A DNA stretch of 12,850 nt from JAGTVG01 sp965365275 (GCA_965365275.1 CBDUBA010000119.1:1-12850); one strand, 5' to 3'; counted from the stretch's first letter, positions 1 to 8,333 are shown. The notes: generated by a model from the sequence alone, not told the origin. Translations and numbers: made by a program.

Positions 1-304
1 AATAAAACTCATGCTCTGTAAATCTACAAAATCTTATTCTCCCTGATTATAATGGGAAGGAAAATTATATTGTTTAAATGGCTCTGTTTATATCAGCCTG
101 TGCATGCAGGCATAAAAACAGTTTTTATCCGACCGATTTAAACGATGGAAAGGGCATAGATCCTTGCCCGATAGCGGACGCTTTTGGCCATTTTTGAACA
201 AATTCTCTATTACTTACCCCCGGTAATCTGGCTATATGCCGGATTTTAGATTTTGGCATGCAAATCGAATAGTAATACATGGCCATTTTTTAAAACAAGT
301 ATAA
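1..304. other. Non-coding region upstream of the permease pair
   Basis: No frame is open on either strand for more than a short stretch, and the sequence is A/T-rich with many stops. It holds a strong hairpin at 225-245 (listed separately). It also holds two weak dyads: GCCTG/CAGGC at 96-111 with a 6-nt loop, and GGGCA/TGCCC at 152-169 with an 8-nt loop. The 11-bp sequence TGGCCATTTTT occurs twice, at 185-195 and 280-290. I could not place a convincing TAnnTTTG promoter with a correctly spaced TTTG here; TAGATTTTG at 248-256 is one base too long and lacks an upstream partner. It may be the 3' flank of a gene to the left, a leader of the permease gene, or both. Confidence 0.6.
225..254 (+). 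terminator. Hairpin with T-rich tail before the permease genes
   Basis: AATCTGGC (225-232) and GCCGGATT (238-245) form an 8-bp stem with one G-T pair and a 5-nt TATAT loop. It is followed by TTAGATTTT up to 254. The wobble pair is a G-U in plus-strand RNA but would be an A-C mismatch in minus-strand RNA, so the structure favours plus-direction transcription. It could end a transcript entering from the left, or act as an attenuator in the leader of the permease gene that starts 50 bp later. The tail is interrupted (TTTTAGATTTT), so efficiency is uncertain. Confidence 0.5.
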
Positions 305-2707
305 ATGATATCGAATTACTTTCTGGTTGCCCTCAGGAGTCTTAAAAAAAATCTCCTCCACAGCTTTATTAATATTGTCGGACTTAGTATCGGAATAGCT
401 GCGGTAATAATGATCTATTCGTATGTCAGGTTTGAACTTAGTTTTGACAGGCATTTTAAAAACTATGAGCGGATCCATAGGATATCTTTATCCTTTCCGG
501 AAGGGGAATTGGAGCGTGAAGCAGCTACGAATTATCCCGTAGTACACAGGACCTTTCCGGATCAGTTTCCTGAGATAGAAAAAAGTACCCGGTTATTCAA
601 TTCCCAATTTTCTGGAAAGAAAAATTATATTCGGGCAGATGATCAAGTTTTCTCAGAACAACTGATCTATTATGGAGACTCTACTTTTTTTGATGTCTTT
701 CAATTTGATCTTTTGTCAGGTAATCCCAATGTAGCTTTAACTGGAGCAGGCAAAGTGGTCCTGACCCTGGATGCAGCCCTGCGATATTTTGGTACATTTG
801 ACTGCCTGGGTAAAATGCTTAATGTAAATGATACGGAAGAGTTTATGGTTAGCGGAGTCCTCAGGAACATACCCCTGAACACGCATTTCCATTTTGATCT
901 TTTGGTAACAATGGATAACCATCCTTTTGAAAAACTGGCAGAATGGAATGGCATGGTGTTTACAACATATTTTTTGTTGAAGGAAAGAACAGATGTTGGT
1001 CTGCTCAGCAGTAAGATCGGCAATTACCTGGCAGAAACAAGGGGAGGTGGTGATCCGGATATGGAAGAAGCCTATCGTAACCTCATGACTTTCATGCCAC
1101 TTAAAGATATCCATTTGTATTCGCAAAAGGAGATGGAACTGGAAGCCAACGGAAATATCACCTATGTGGTTTTATTCTCAAGCATCGCCATTTTTATTCT
1201 ACTCATTGCCTGCATCAATTATATCAACCTGGCCACTTCACACAGTCTGGAGAGGGCACGGGAGGTTGGTTTGCGAAAGATCTTCGGGGCCTATAGGAAA
1301 AACCTGATTTTTCAATTCCTGGGGGAATCCCTTATGGTCTCTTTTCTTGCATTTTTAATGGCGATCGGGATCGTCGAAATGTTCAGGCCGTATTTCAATA
1401 TGCTTGTTGGTGAGCACTTTAGTTATGGTTTTTTCTTCAAAGACCAGGCATGGTTGATATACTTACTCTTCATACTGGGAATTGGAATATTTGCTGGCAT
1501 TTATCCTGCTGTATTCCTATCCAGGTATATGCCTAATCAAGTGCTCAAGGGCAAATTTTTGAAATCCCGTACAGCTACCAGAATGAGAAAGACACTGGTT
1601 GTCTTTCAATTCTACATTTCTATTTTTCTGATCATTGGTGCACTGGTTGTTTATAATCAACTTGAATATATGCTGTCAAAGAACCTCGGTATTGATAGAG
1701 AACATATTATAGCCATTCCTTTCTTTAATGCAGAAATGCTCGGGCAATCAGAAGCCATAAAAGATAAAATGAAGGAACACCACAACATAATTTCCGGTTC
1801 AGCTGTTTCCCAATTACCCATAAATATAGATTTGTCTGAAGGTGTCAGCAATAATATGAAGTATCAACCAGAGGATGTGACGATGTTCTTTTTGCATGCC
1901 GATAGGGATTTCTTTCAGACGATGGGTATAGAAATACAGGCTGGGGATATGTTCAGAAAGGAGTATTCCTCCGAACAAACTGAATATATAGTAAACAAAG
2001 CAGGAATGTATGCCCTCGGGGAAACCACGGAAACCCTGTTTGCACGTAACATTCGTGTGAAACATGGAGGAATAACCCTGGGCCCAATTATTGGATTGGT
2101 GGATGATTTCAATTTTGCTTCCCTGCATGACCAGATTGGGCCTCTGGTTATAAGCCAGAACCCAAACTGGTATAAATATCTATTGTTTAAGATCCGGCCA
2201 GGGGATCCAACAGCAACACTCCAATATATGAAGGTGACCTTAAAGGAAATTGTGCCGGGAATGCCATTTGAATATCAGTTTCTGGACCAGGAATTTGACA
2301 GATTATATAAATCGGAGATCAAACTAAGTCGTATAGTTTCGGTTTTTACCTTTCTAGCATTATTTATCGCCTGTATAGGTTTATTTGGACTTACTGCATT
2401 TGATACGATGCAAAGAACCAAGGAAATAGGGGTAAGAAAAGTAATGGGATCATCCGCACTTCAAATCGTGATCCTTTTTTTAAAAGAAAATATTAAACTT
2501 ATAACCATTTCGATGCTTATTGCCATTCCATCGGGTTATCTGATCATGGACCGATGGCTGCAGGATTTTGCCTATCGGATTGATATTGGGATATCAATTG
2601 TCGTAATAGCTGTATTTTCTGTAATAGGAGTTACGCTTCTTACCGTTACGTATCATGCAGTCAGAACAGCATTTATAAATCCATCCGAGACCTTACGGTA
2701 TGAATAA
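305..2707 (+). CDS. ABC transporter permease, MacB/FtsX type (first of a tandem pair)
   Basis: This 800-residue inner-membrane protein belongs to the large Bacteroidota family with an N-terminal MacB-like periplasmic core domain and duplicated FtsX permease domains. Predicted membrane segments lie near residues 21-43, 285-308, 335-358, 382-405, 430-450, 676-698, 725-746 and 762-782. Large extracytoplasmic domains fill about 45-283 and 452-674. The cytoplasmic loop motif of FtsX domains appears twice, as ERAREVGLRKIFGA (316-329) and RTKEIGVRKVMGSS (704-717), showing the internal duplication. Such permeases do not form a channel for bulk substrate. They work with a MacB/LolD-type ATPase in mechanotransmission, for example exporting peptides or releasing lipoproteins. 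No ATPase gene is visible, so substrate and partner are unknown. The ATG at 305 has no Shine-Dalgarno sequence, as is usual in this phylum, and begins directly with the conserved pre-TM1 segment. The product ends in LRYE, like its neighbour. Confidence 0.9.
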   Translation: MISNYFLVALRSLKKNLLHSFINIVGLSIGIAAVIMIYSYVRFELSFDRHFKNYERIHRISLSFPEGELEREAATNYPVVHRTFPDQFPEIEKSTRLFNSQFSGKKNYIRADDQVFSEQLIYYGDSTFFDVFQFDLLSGNPNVALTGAGKVVLTLDAALRYFGTFDCLGKMLNVNDTEEFMVSGVLRNIPLNTHFHFDLLVTMDNHPFEKLAEWNGMVFTTYFLLKERTDVGLLSSKIGNYLAETRGGGDPDMEEAYRNLMTFMPLKDIHLYSQKEMELEANGNITYVVLFSSIAIFILLIACINYINLATSHSLERAREVGLRKIFGAYRKNLIFQFLGESLMVSFLAFLMAIGIVEMFRPYFNMLVGEHFSYGFFFKDQAWLIYLLFILGIGIFAGIYPAVFLSRYMPNQVLKGKFLKSRTATRMRKTLVVFQFYISIFLIIGALVVYNQLEYMLSKNLGIDREHIIAIPFFNAEMLGQSEAIKDKMKEHHNIISGSAVSQLPINIDLSEGVSNNMKYQPEDVTMFFLHADRDFFQTMGIEIQAGDMFRKEYSSEQTEYIVNKAGMYALGETTETLFARNIRVKHGGITLGPIIGLVDDFNFASLHDQIGPLVISQNPNWYKYLLFKIRPGDPTATLQYMKVTLKEIVPGMPFEYQFLDQEFDRLYKSEIKLSRIVSVFTFLALFIACIGLFGLTAFDTMQRTKEIGVRKVMGSSALQIVILFLKENIKLITISMLIAIPSGYLIMDRWLQDFAYRIDIGISIVVIAVFSVIGVTLLTVTYHAVRTAFINPSETLRYE

Positions 2708-2755
2708 TGATCGATTTTTAAATAAAAGGAGTATTGACAATAAAACAAGAATTTT

Positions 2756-5134
2756 ATGATTTTCAGTTATATTAAGATCATCCTTAGAACATTCTTCAAG
2801 AACAAAATAAGCACTTTCATCAATCTGCTGGGATTCTCAGCCGGGATCGTTACTGCGTTTCTGATCTTTGTCTATGTCTCATTTGAACTTTCCTATGATG
2901 ATTATCATGATGATATTGATCTAAAGTATCGTGTAAATACACATCTTGAACTGGATGGGGAATTGAAATCTGTTACTGTAACACCCAATATCCTCGGGCC
3001 AAGATTACTTGAAGAAGTACCCGGAGTAGAGAATTATGTTCGGATAGTTAAATCCTTGAATACAACGGTTACCGTTGTAGTTGAAGATGAGAAATACAAG
3101 GAAGCAGAATATTATGCTGCCGATTCAACCCTCTTTGAAATATTCAGCATAGACCTGGTATACGGCCAGAAAGATGGATGCCTGTCAAAACCGGAAGATG
3201 CTATTATCTCAGTTTCAAAAGCAATCCAATATTACGGATCTGCTCAGGTATTAGGAAAGAATTTTTCAAATTCTGATGGCAGGAATTATACCATTAAGGG
3301 AGTTTATAAGGATATTCCTGAAAATTCACATGTGAGGCCCGAAATCATCGTCAGTTCCACTTCCACAAGGATGGTTAAAGATCTGATCTGGGAGAATATG
3401 AATTATTTTACATATCTTAAATTCCGGCAAGATGCTGATATTGAGGCTATCAGGCTTAAGCTGGCCGATATGCTGGATAAAGAAGGGCCTGACTGGATGA
3501 AAGCTATGAAGACCGGGTTCACCTTTATTCCCATTAGGGACATACATCTGAACGGTACTACAGAATTTGAGCCCTCTCCCCCGGGGGATAAAAACCAGAT
3601 CCTGGGGATGATTATCATTGCAATATTCATTCTGGTTATTGCATGTGTCAATTATATTAACCTGGCTACTTCCCGCTCATTGGAAAGAGCGAGAGAAGTT
3701 GGCCTGCGTAAAATGATGGGAGGTCAGAGAAAGCAACTTGTCATGCAGTTTTTAATAGAGTCTTTTATAACCACCTTTATTTCCCTGTTATTTGCTACAG
3801 TTATACTGACACTGGCAGAACCCTATTTCGTTCAGATCTCAGGTAAAAACATATCCGTATTTGATTTCTTCACGCTAAAAAATATACTGAACGTTGGTCT
3901 TGCCTGGTTATTGATCAGCATATTATCAGGATTATATCCTTCATTTGTATTAACCTCTTATTTACCATCGAATGTTTTGAAGGGTAGTTTTAAAAAATCC
4001 AAAGGGGGTATACTGGCAAGAAAATCGCTGGTTGTATTCCAATTTGTCCTATCAACCTGTCTGATAATTGGAACTTTTATAATTTACAAGCAGGTAAAGT
4101 ATATAAGCGAGAAGAAACTTGGTTTTGACAAGGAACACGTTCTTGCAATCAATATGACAGTTGTACCCGATCAAAGTGTATTGAGCAGTTTTAAGAAGAA
4201 CCTGTTGCAGCATAATAATGTTAAACAAGTTTCTTTTTGTTCGGCGTATCCGTCAAGGAATGCCGGAGGACAGATCATAAATGCGGAAGGTATGGCCGAG
4301 GAGGAAAAAATGCTGATGTGGGAATGGAGGTCAGAGGAAGATATCCTTGATGCCTATGGTGTAAAACTGATATCAGGCAGATCGTTCAGCCGGGATAGAG
4401 AAAACACAGAAGAGACAGAATATATTATTAATGAGACCGCCATGAACCTTATTGGCTGGGATAAAGAAAGTGCTATCGGGAAAAGGATTACCATGGGTGA
4501 AAGAAAAGGTATTTGTATTGGTGTTGTTCAAGATTTTCATTTTAACTCCCTGAAGAATGAAGTAGAACCTATGACTTTCGTCATTGACAATAATTTCAGA
4601 AACAACGTGATCATAAGATTTGGAGATGGGGATATATCTTCCACATTGGCTTATATCGAAGAAGAATGGGAAAAAAATGTGCCTGATGCCGCTTTTGATT
4701 ATCATTTTATAGATGAATCCTTTGATGCCCTTTATAAAAATGAATACAAGACCGGCCAGTTATTCTTAGGATTTTCATTATTAACCATAATAATTGCCGG
4801 CCTCGGATTATTTGGATTGTCCACCTATGAGACTCAGGTACGGACCAAGGAAATAGGAATCAGGAAAGCACTTGGTTCTTCAAGTTTGCAGATATTCCGT
4901 CTGCTTGTGAACAGTTTTACCATATTGGTATTTATCGGATTCATTATATCTATTCCAATAGTCCTCTACGCTCTGGACTACTGGCTTCAATCATTCGCAT
5001 ATAAAACATCCATAGGGGTGATGGAGTTTGTTTATGCCGGTGTGATTACCTTAGTCATAGTTATCATATCAGTGGGATTCCAGGCTATTAAGGCTGCTTT
5101 CAACAATCCTGTTGACTCATTGAGATACGAGTAG
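2756..5134 (+). CDS. ABC transporter permease, MacB/FtsX type (second of a tandem pair)
   Basis: This 792-residue paralogue of the preceding gene shares its architecture. One N-terminal membrane segment (about 20-42) is followed by a MacB-like periplasmic domain (about 45-280). Next come four membrane segments (about 282-305, 330-355, 375-400, 424-444), a second periplasmic domain (about 446-665) and three C-terminal segments (about 666-688, 718-740, 755-775). The paired coupling motifs are ERAREVGLRKMMGG (310-323) and RTKEIGIRKALGSS (696-709). The C-terminus LRYE matches that of the first permease. Only 48 bp separate the genes and I see no promoter or terminator between them, so they are probably co-transcribed and may form a heterodimeric permease; that pairing is inferred. 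The ATG at 2756 is supported by an in-frame stop 15 bp upstream (TAA at 2741-2743). The periplasmic parts differ clearly between the two proteins while membrane motifs are kept, so the duplication is old. Confidence 0.9.
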   Translation: MIFSYIKIILRTFFKNKISTFINLLGFSAGIVTAFLIFVYVSFELSYDDYHDDIDLKYRVNTHLELDGELKSVTVTPNILGPRLLEEVPGVENYVRIVKSLNTTVTVVVEDEKYKEAEYYAADSTLFEIFSIDLVYGQKDGCLSKPEDAIISVSKAIQYYGSAQVLGKNFSNSDGRNYTIKGVYKDIPENSHVRPEIIVSSTSTRMVKDLIWENMNYFTYLKFRQDADIEAIRLKLADMLDKEGPDWMKAMKTGFTFIPIRDIHLNGTTEFEPSPPGDKNQILGMIIIAIFILVIACVNYINLATSRSLERAREVGLRKMMGGQRKQLVMQFLIESFITTFISLLFATVILTLAEPYFVQISGKNISVFDFFTLKNILNVGLAWLLISILSGLYPSFVLTSYLPSNVLKGSFKKSKGGILARKSLVVFQFVLSTCLIIGTFIIYKQVKYISEKKLGFDKEHVLAINMTVVPDQSVLSSFKKNLLQHNNVKQVSFCSAYPSRNAGGQIINAEGMAEEEKMLMWEWRSEEDILDAYGVKLISGRSFSRDRENTEETEYIINETAMNLIGWDKESAIGKRITMGERKGICIGVVQDFHFNSLKNEVEPMTFVIDNNFRNNVIIRFGDGDISSTLAYIEEEWEKNVPDAAFDYHFIDESFDALYKNEYKTGQLFLGFSLLTIIIAGLGLFGLSTYETQVRTKEIGIRKALGSSSLQIFRLLVNSFTILVFIGFIISIPIVLYALDYWLQSFAYKTSIGVMEFVYAGVITLVIVIISVGFQAIKAAFNNPVDSLRYE

Positions 5135-5254
5135 TTGATGATTGGCACGGGAATCTCTATGTGTGGATCATATTAATCAAGTCTTGTTGAGCACCAAAAT
5201 ATTCTGGCATTGTAGGAATTCCATAGAAAACATGAAAGATTGAGCCTAGCTTTC

Positions 5255-5284
5255 TTGTGCGTATGTAAGAAAACGCTAAATTTG
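5255..5284 (+). promoter_or_regulatory. Bacteroidota-type sigma-70 promoter for sucD
   Basis: TAAATTTG at 5277-5284 matches the Bacteroidota -7 element TAnnTTTG exactly. CTTG at 5254-5257 supplies the TTG of the -33 element, with 19 bp between them, which lies in the usual range. Transcription would start around 5290, giving a leader of about 10 nt before the ATG at 5301. No ribosome-binding site is present; the leader is A/T-rich. Confidence 0.6.
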
Positions 5285-5300
5285 CTCAAAATATTTACAA

Positions 5301-6173
5301 ATGAGTGTATTAGTTAATAAGAACAGCAGGATTATAGTTCAAGGATTCACAGGATCTGAAGGGACCTTTCATGCCACCCAGATGATAGATTATGGTACCA
5401 ATGTAGTAGGTGGGGTCACTCCGGGAAAGGGAGGCCAGACACATCTGGATAAACCAGTCTTCAATACCGTCAGGGAAGCAGTAGAATCTACAGGCGCTGA
5501 TGTATCGGTGATTTTTGTTCCACCCGCTTTTGCAGGCGATGCCATCATTGAAGCAGCCGATGCAGGCATTAAAGTAATCGTAACGATTACAGAGGGCATA
5601 CCGACCAGGGATATGATCAAAGTAAAATCCTATCTCAAAAACCGGGATTCTGTATTGGTGGGTCCCAATTGCCCGGGTGTAATCACACCGGGGGAGGCAA
5701 AAGTCGGCATCATGCCCGGGTTCATACATAAAAAAGGAACCATTGGCATTGTATCACGATCCGGAACATTGACCTATGAAGCAGTCGATCAGGTAACAAA
5801 GGCTGGAATGGGACAATCAACCTGTATTGGCATTGGTGGTGATCCGATAATCGGGACCACTACGCTGGATGCGGTGAAGTTATTGATGGAGGATCCGGAA
5901 ACTGAGGGGATCATCATGATTGGTGAAATCGGGGGGAGTATGGAAGCTGATGCGTCTTATTATATCAAAGAGCATGGAACGAAACCAGTAGTTGGTTTTA
6001 TTGCCGGTCAGACAGCCCCTCCTGGCAGAAGGATGGGCCATGCCGGAGCGATTATCGGTGGAGCAGCTGATACCGCTGAAGCGAAAATGAAGATCATGGC
6101 TGAATGTGGAATACATGTCGTTCAATCTCCGGCAGATATTGGAGAGACGATGATAAAAGCTTTAAAAAATTAA
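5301..6173 (+). CDS. sucD: Succinyl-CoA synthetase (ADP-forming), alpha subunit
   Basis: SucD is the CoA-binding and phosphohistidine-carrying subunit of the TCA-cycle enzyme that converts succinyl-CoA, phosphate and ADP to succinate, CoA and ATP. The 290-residue length is standard. The N-terminal CoA-binding Rossmann domain shows GFTGSEGT (15-22) and the GGVTPGKGG loop (37-45). GPNCPG (121-126) is the conserved CoA/phosphate segment. The ligase domain carries the GHAGA motif with the catalytic histidine at 247, plus the conserved glutamate of GEIGG (208-212). The beta subunit gene sucC is not adjacent; the gene stands alone between the permeases and a convergent operon, with its own promoter. 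The ATG at 5301 gives the expected MSVLVNKNSR N-terminus. Nothing is missing or truncated. Confidence 0.97.
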   Translation: MSVLVNKNSRIIVQGFTGSEGTFHATQMIDYGTNVVGGVTPGKGGQTHLDKPVFNTVREAVESTGADVSVIFVPPAFAGDAIIEAADAGIKVIVTITEGIPTRDMIKVKSYLKNRDSVLVGPNCPGVITPGEAKVGIMPGFIHKKGTIGIVSRSGTLTYEAVDQVTKAGMGQSTCIGIGGDPIIGTTTLDAVKLLMEDPETEGIIMIGEIGGSMEADASYYIKEHGTKPVVGFIAGQTAPPGRRMGHAGAIIGGAADTAEAKMKIMAECGIHVVQSPADIGETMIKALKN

Positions 6174-6192
6174 GTTTCTTTAGATCAATAAT

Positions 6193-6220
6193 AAAAAATT
6201 CCGGATCGCCTGATCCCGAA
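6193..6220 (-). terminator. Hairpin plus T-run, minus orientation, just past the sucD stop
   Basis: TTCCGGATC (6199-6207) and GATCCCGAA (6212-6220) form a 9-bp stem with one C-C mismatch and a 4-nt loop. In minus-strand RNA it is followed by six U residues, from the A-run at 6193-6198. It therefore looks like an intrinsic terminator for leftward transcription from rny, acting as a back-up about 200 bp past the rny stop. A plus-strand read has no T-run after the stem, so sucD termination here would depend on the weaker alternative fold. Confidence 0.45.
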
Positions 6221-6349
6221 TCAGGATAAATCATTCTGGTTTTATTTAAACAAGTCTTATTGTTGGGCTCAAATATTTACAGGCCATTATATTTACGGTG
6301 GATATGCTACACTTTTTTTGCTCAATTAAGATTTAATTTCTGGTTTGGG

Positions 6350-6393
6350 AAAAAACAGAAAGAGATAGAATCCTTTTAAAAGATCCTATTCTC
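6350..6393 (-). terminator. Likely rny transcription terminator
   Basis: Read leftward, the sequence at 6393-6362 folds as GAG-AUAG-GAUC against GGAUU-CUAU-CUC, with one bulged A and G-U pairs. It closes on the CTTTTAAAAG core. The stem is followed by a U-rich tract that ends in six U (A-run at 6350-6355). It sits 25-70 bp beyond the rny stop codon. The G-U pairs become A-C mismatches on the plus strand, so the structure is directional toward the minus strand. Confidence 0.5.
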
Positions 6394-6418
6394 ACTCAGA
6401 CTGAAAATTAAAAATCAG

Positions 6419-7984
6419 TTATTTTGCGTAGCTTACTGCTCTGGTTTCCCGGATCACAGTAACCTTAATCTGACCGGGATACTGCATCTCCTTTTCGATC
6501 TTTTGCGATATCTCAAAAGAAAGCTTTCCGGACTGCTCATCTGATACTGTTTCAGCATCTACCAGAACCCTGAGCTCACGGCCAGCCTGGATAGCGTAAC
6601 ATTTATTAACACCTTCAAATCCCAACGCGACTTCTTCAAGTTCTTTTAAACGCTTGATATAGGATTCCATGACTTCCCTTCTGGCTCCTGGTCGTGCCCC
6701 GGATATCGCGTCAGCTATCTGTATCAAGGGGGAGATCATTGAGGTCATCTCTATCTCATCATGGTGAGCTCCTATAGCATTGCATACTTCCTGGTTCTCC
6801 TTGTATTTCTTTGCAAGTTCCATCCCTACTATGGCGTGTGGCTGGTCAGGTTCATCAGGCCAGACCTTTCCAATATCATGAAGCAGCCCTGCACGTTTAG
6901 CAAGCTTGGAATTCAGGCCAAGTTCAGATGCCAGGGTGGCGCACAGTTTGGCCACCTCCCTGGAGTGCTGGAGTAGGTTTTGCCCATAGGATGACCTGAA
7001 CCGCATTCGGCCCACCATTTTTATTAATTCGGGATTTAATCCGTGAATTCCAAGGTCTATAACAGTGCGTTCCCCCAGTTCAACGATTTCCTCCTCGATG
7101 TTCTTCCGTGTCTTTCCTACGATCTCTTCAATTCTTGCCGGGTGAATTCTTCCATCCGCAACCAGGCGGTGTAAGGATAACCTGGCGATCTCACGTCTGA
7201 CGGGATCGAATCCGGATATTATAATGGCTTCCGGTGTATCGTCAACGATTATTTCAATACCAGTGGCTGCCTCCAGTGCACGGATGTTACGTCCTTCCCG
7301 GCCAATGATCTTACCCTTGATGTCATCGCTTTCTATGTTGAAAACAGAAACACAATTCTCAATGGTATGCTCTGTGGCGGTACGCTGCAGCGTTTTAATA
7401 ATCACATTCTTTGCCTCTTTGTTGGCCGTTAATTTAGCCTCTTCAAGGATATCCTTAATGATGGATGAAGCTTTTGTTTGCGCTTCGTTTTTCAGGTTCT
7501 CCATCATTTTTTCCAGGGCTTCAGCCCTGGACAGGTTGGCAATTTTTTCGAGTGCGTTGATCTGTTCAAGACGAACTTTTTCAAGTTCAGCTTTCCGTTT
7601 CTTCACAATTTCCATTTGTGCATTCAGGTTCTCCTTCATGCTGTCAATCTCATCTTCCTTGCGTTTTAACTGTTCGAATTGCTTGGAAAGATTTTGTTCC
7701 CTTTGTTTAATCTTCGATTCATTGCTTATGATGAGATTCTTCTTTTTGTTGGCTTCCTCCTCAAATTCTGTTTTCAGTTGAAGGAATTTTTCTTTTGCCT
7801 CGAGTATCTTGTCTTTCTTGATTGTCTCAGCATTAATATTGGCTTCTTTAATTATCAGATCAGCCTTTTCCTTTGCTTCCACTTCGTGCTTGCGCTGTGC
7901 GCCCCTTAACATGAAGTACCCGATCGCACCCCCAGCTATAAGACTGGCAGCTCCGGTCAATATTAGTATTGTAATGTCACCCAT
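6419..7984 (-). CDS. rny: Ribonuclease Y (membrane-anchored endoribonuclease)
   Basis: RNase Y starts bulk mRNA decay by endonucleolytic cleavage at the inner face of the membrane. The 521-residue protein has every family part in order. An N-terminal transmembrane anchor spans about residues 4-26. A long charged coiled coil spans about 30-200. A KH RNA-binding domain lies at about 215-280 with the GREGRN loop at 228-233. The HD-family metal-dependent phosphohydrolase domain covers about 335-430, with ligand candidates H340, H369-D370 (LLHDIGKV), H383, H407/H408 and D425, followed by the conserved C-terminal domain. Length is normal. The ATG at 7984 places the anchor at the N-terminus and is preceded by an A/T-rich leader without a Shine-Dalgarno sequence. 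It lies 55 bp after zapA in the same direction and is probably the last gene of the operon. Confidence 0.97.
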   Translation of the reverse strand: MGDITILILTGAASLIAGGAIGYFMLRGAQRKHEVEAKEKADLIIKEANINAETIKKDKILEAKEKFLQLKTEFEEEANKKKNLIISNESKIKQREQNLSKQFEQLKRKEDEIDSMKENLNAQMEIVKKRKAELEKVRLEQINALEKIANLSRAEALEKMMENLKNEAQTKASSIIKDILEEAKLTANKEAKNVIIKTLQRTATEHTIENCVSVFNIESDDIKGKIIGREGRNIRALEAATGIEIIVDDTPEAIIISGFDPVRREIARLSLHRLVADGRIHPARIEEIVGKTRKNIEEEIVELGERTVIDLGIHGLNPELIKMVGRMRFRSSYGQNLLQHSREVAKLCATLASELGLNSKLAKRAGLLHDIGKVWPDEPDQPHAIVGMELAKKYKENQEVCNAIGAHHDEIEMTSMISPLIQIADAISGARPGARREVMESYIKRLKELEEVALGFEGVNKCYAIQAGRELRVLVDAETVSDEQSGKLSFEISQKIEKEMQYPGQIKVTVIRETRAVSYAK

Positions 7985-8039
7985 GATTATATATATTTAA
8001 AAATATCACAGGTTGGAGGGAATGATTCTTGTATTAAAA

Positions 8040-8333
8040 TCAGGATTGCGTATCTGAGGAGACTATATTATTTAGATAATTTATTCTTTCCAGTATCGTT
8101 TCGTCGTTAATTACATCATATTCTTCTTTCTGGCTTTTATCTACCAGAATATCAAATGCGACCATTGCCAACAGATCCTGTTTGTCATCAATTCCAAATT
8201 GTTGAGCGTATGATTTGATCTTTTCGTTGATCAGCTTCCCCGCTTTCCTTATCACCTCTTCATCTTCCGGCTCGATCTTCATGGGATATTCCCTGTCAGC
8301 AATTTTAATTTTTATAGAAAGTACGTCACGCAT
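8040..8333 (-). CDS. zapA: Cell division protein ZapA
   Basis: ZapA binds FtsZ at midcell and promotes bundling and stability of Z-ring protofilaments. This 97-residue protein has the typical small-family layout. A beta-rich N-terminal segment (1-20, with the ADREYPMKIEPEDEE stretch) is followed by a helical head with the LINEKI heptad (34-39). The long C-terminal helix (about 51-90) drives dimer and tetramer formation and includes the characteristic DLLAMVAFDILVD (53-65). It starts 12 bp after the small coiled-coil gene and is followed by rny. This pheT-to-rny neighbourhood is one I know from Bacteroidota. No missing parts are visible. Confidence 0.9.
   Translation of the reverse strand: MRDVLSIKIKIADREYPMKIEPEDEEVIRKAGKLINEKIKSYAQQFGIDDKQDLLAMVAFDILVDKSQKEEYDVINDETILERINYLNNIVSSDTQS

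Larger units (their letters stand above)
6174..6418. other. Convergent intergenic region between sucD and rny
   Basis: These 245 bp hold no gene. They separate two converging transcription units and contain the two minus-oriented terminator-like hairpins listed here. There is also a plus-strand alternative fold, CCTGAT/ATCAGG at 6209-6225 with a 5-nt loop, that overlaps the hairpin at 6199-6220 and is mutually exclusive with it. Two short words that also occur upstream of sucD reappear here (CAAGTCTT-TTG at 6251-6262 and GCTCAAATATTTACA at 6267-6281). Confidence 0.6.

Noticed and set aside
251..268. Sigma-54 type promoter (TTGGCATGC...) before the permease gene
   Set aside because: The invariant GC of the -12 element is not at the required 10-bp distance from the GG of the -24 element.
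5310..5729. A 139-codon minus-strand open frame inside sucD
   Set aside because: It overlaps the highly conserved CoA-binding domain of sucD and its translation resembles no protein.
7224..7781. A 185-codon plus-strand open frame opposite rny
   Set aside because: It is antisense to the coiled-coil part of a clear rny gene; its Ser/Phe-rich translation is what reverse reading of Lys/Glu codons produces.
7985..8039. 6S-like or other structured small RNA between zapA and rny
   Set aside because: The 55-bp gap is too short for such an RNA and shows no stable fold beyond A/T-rich sequence.
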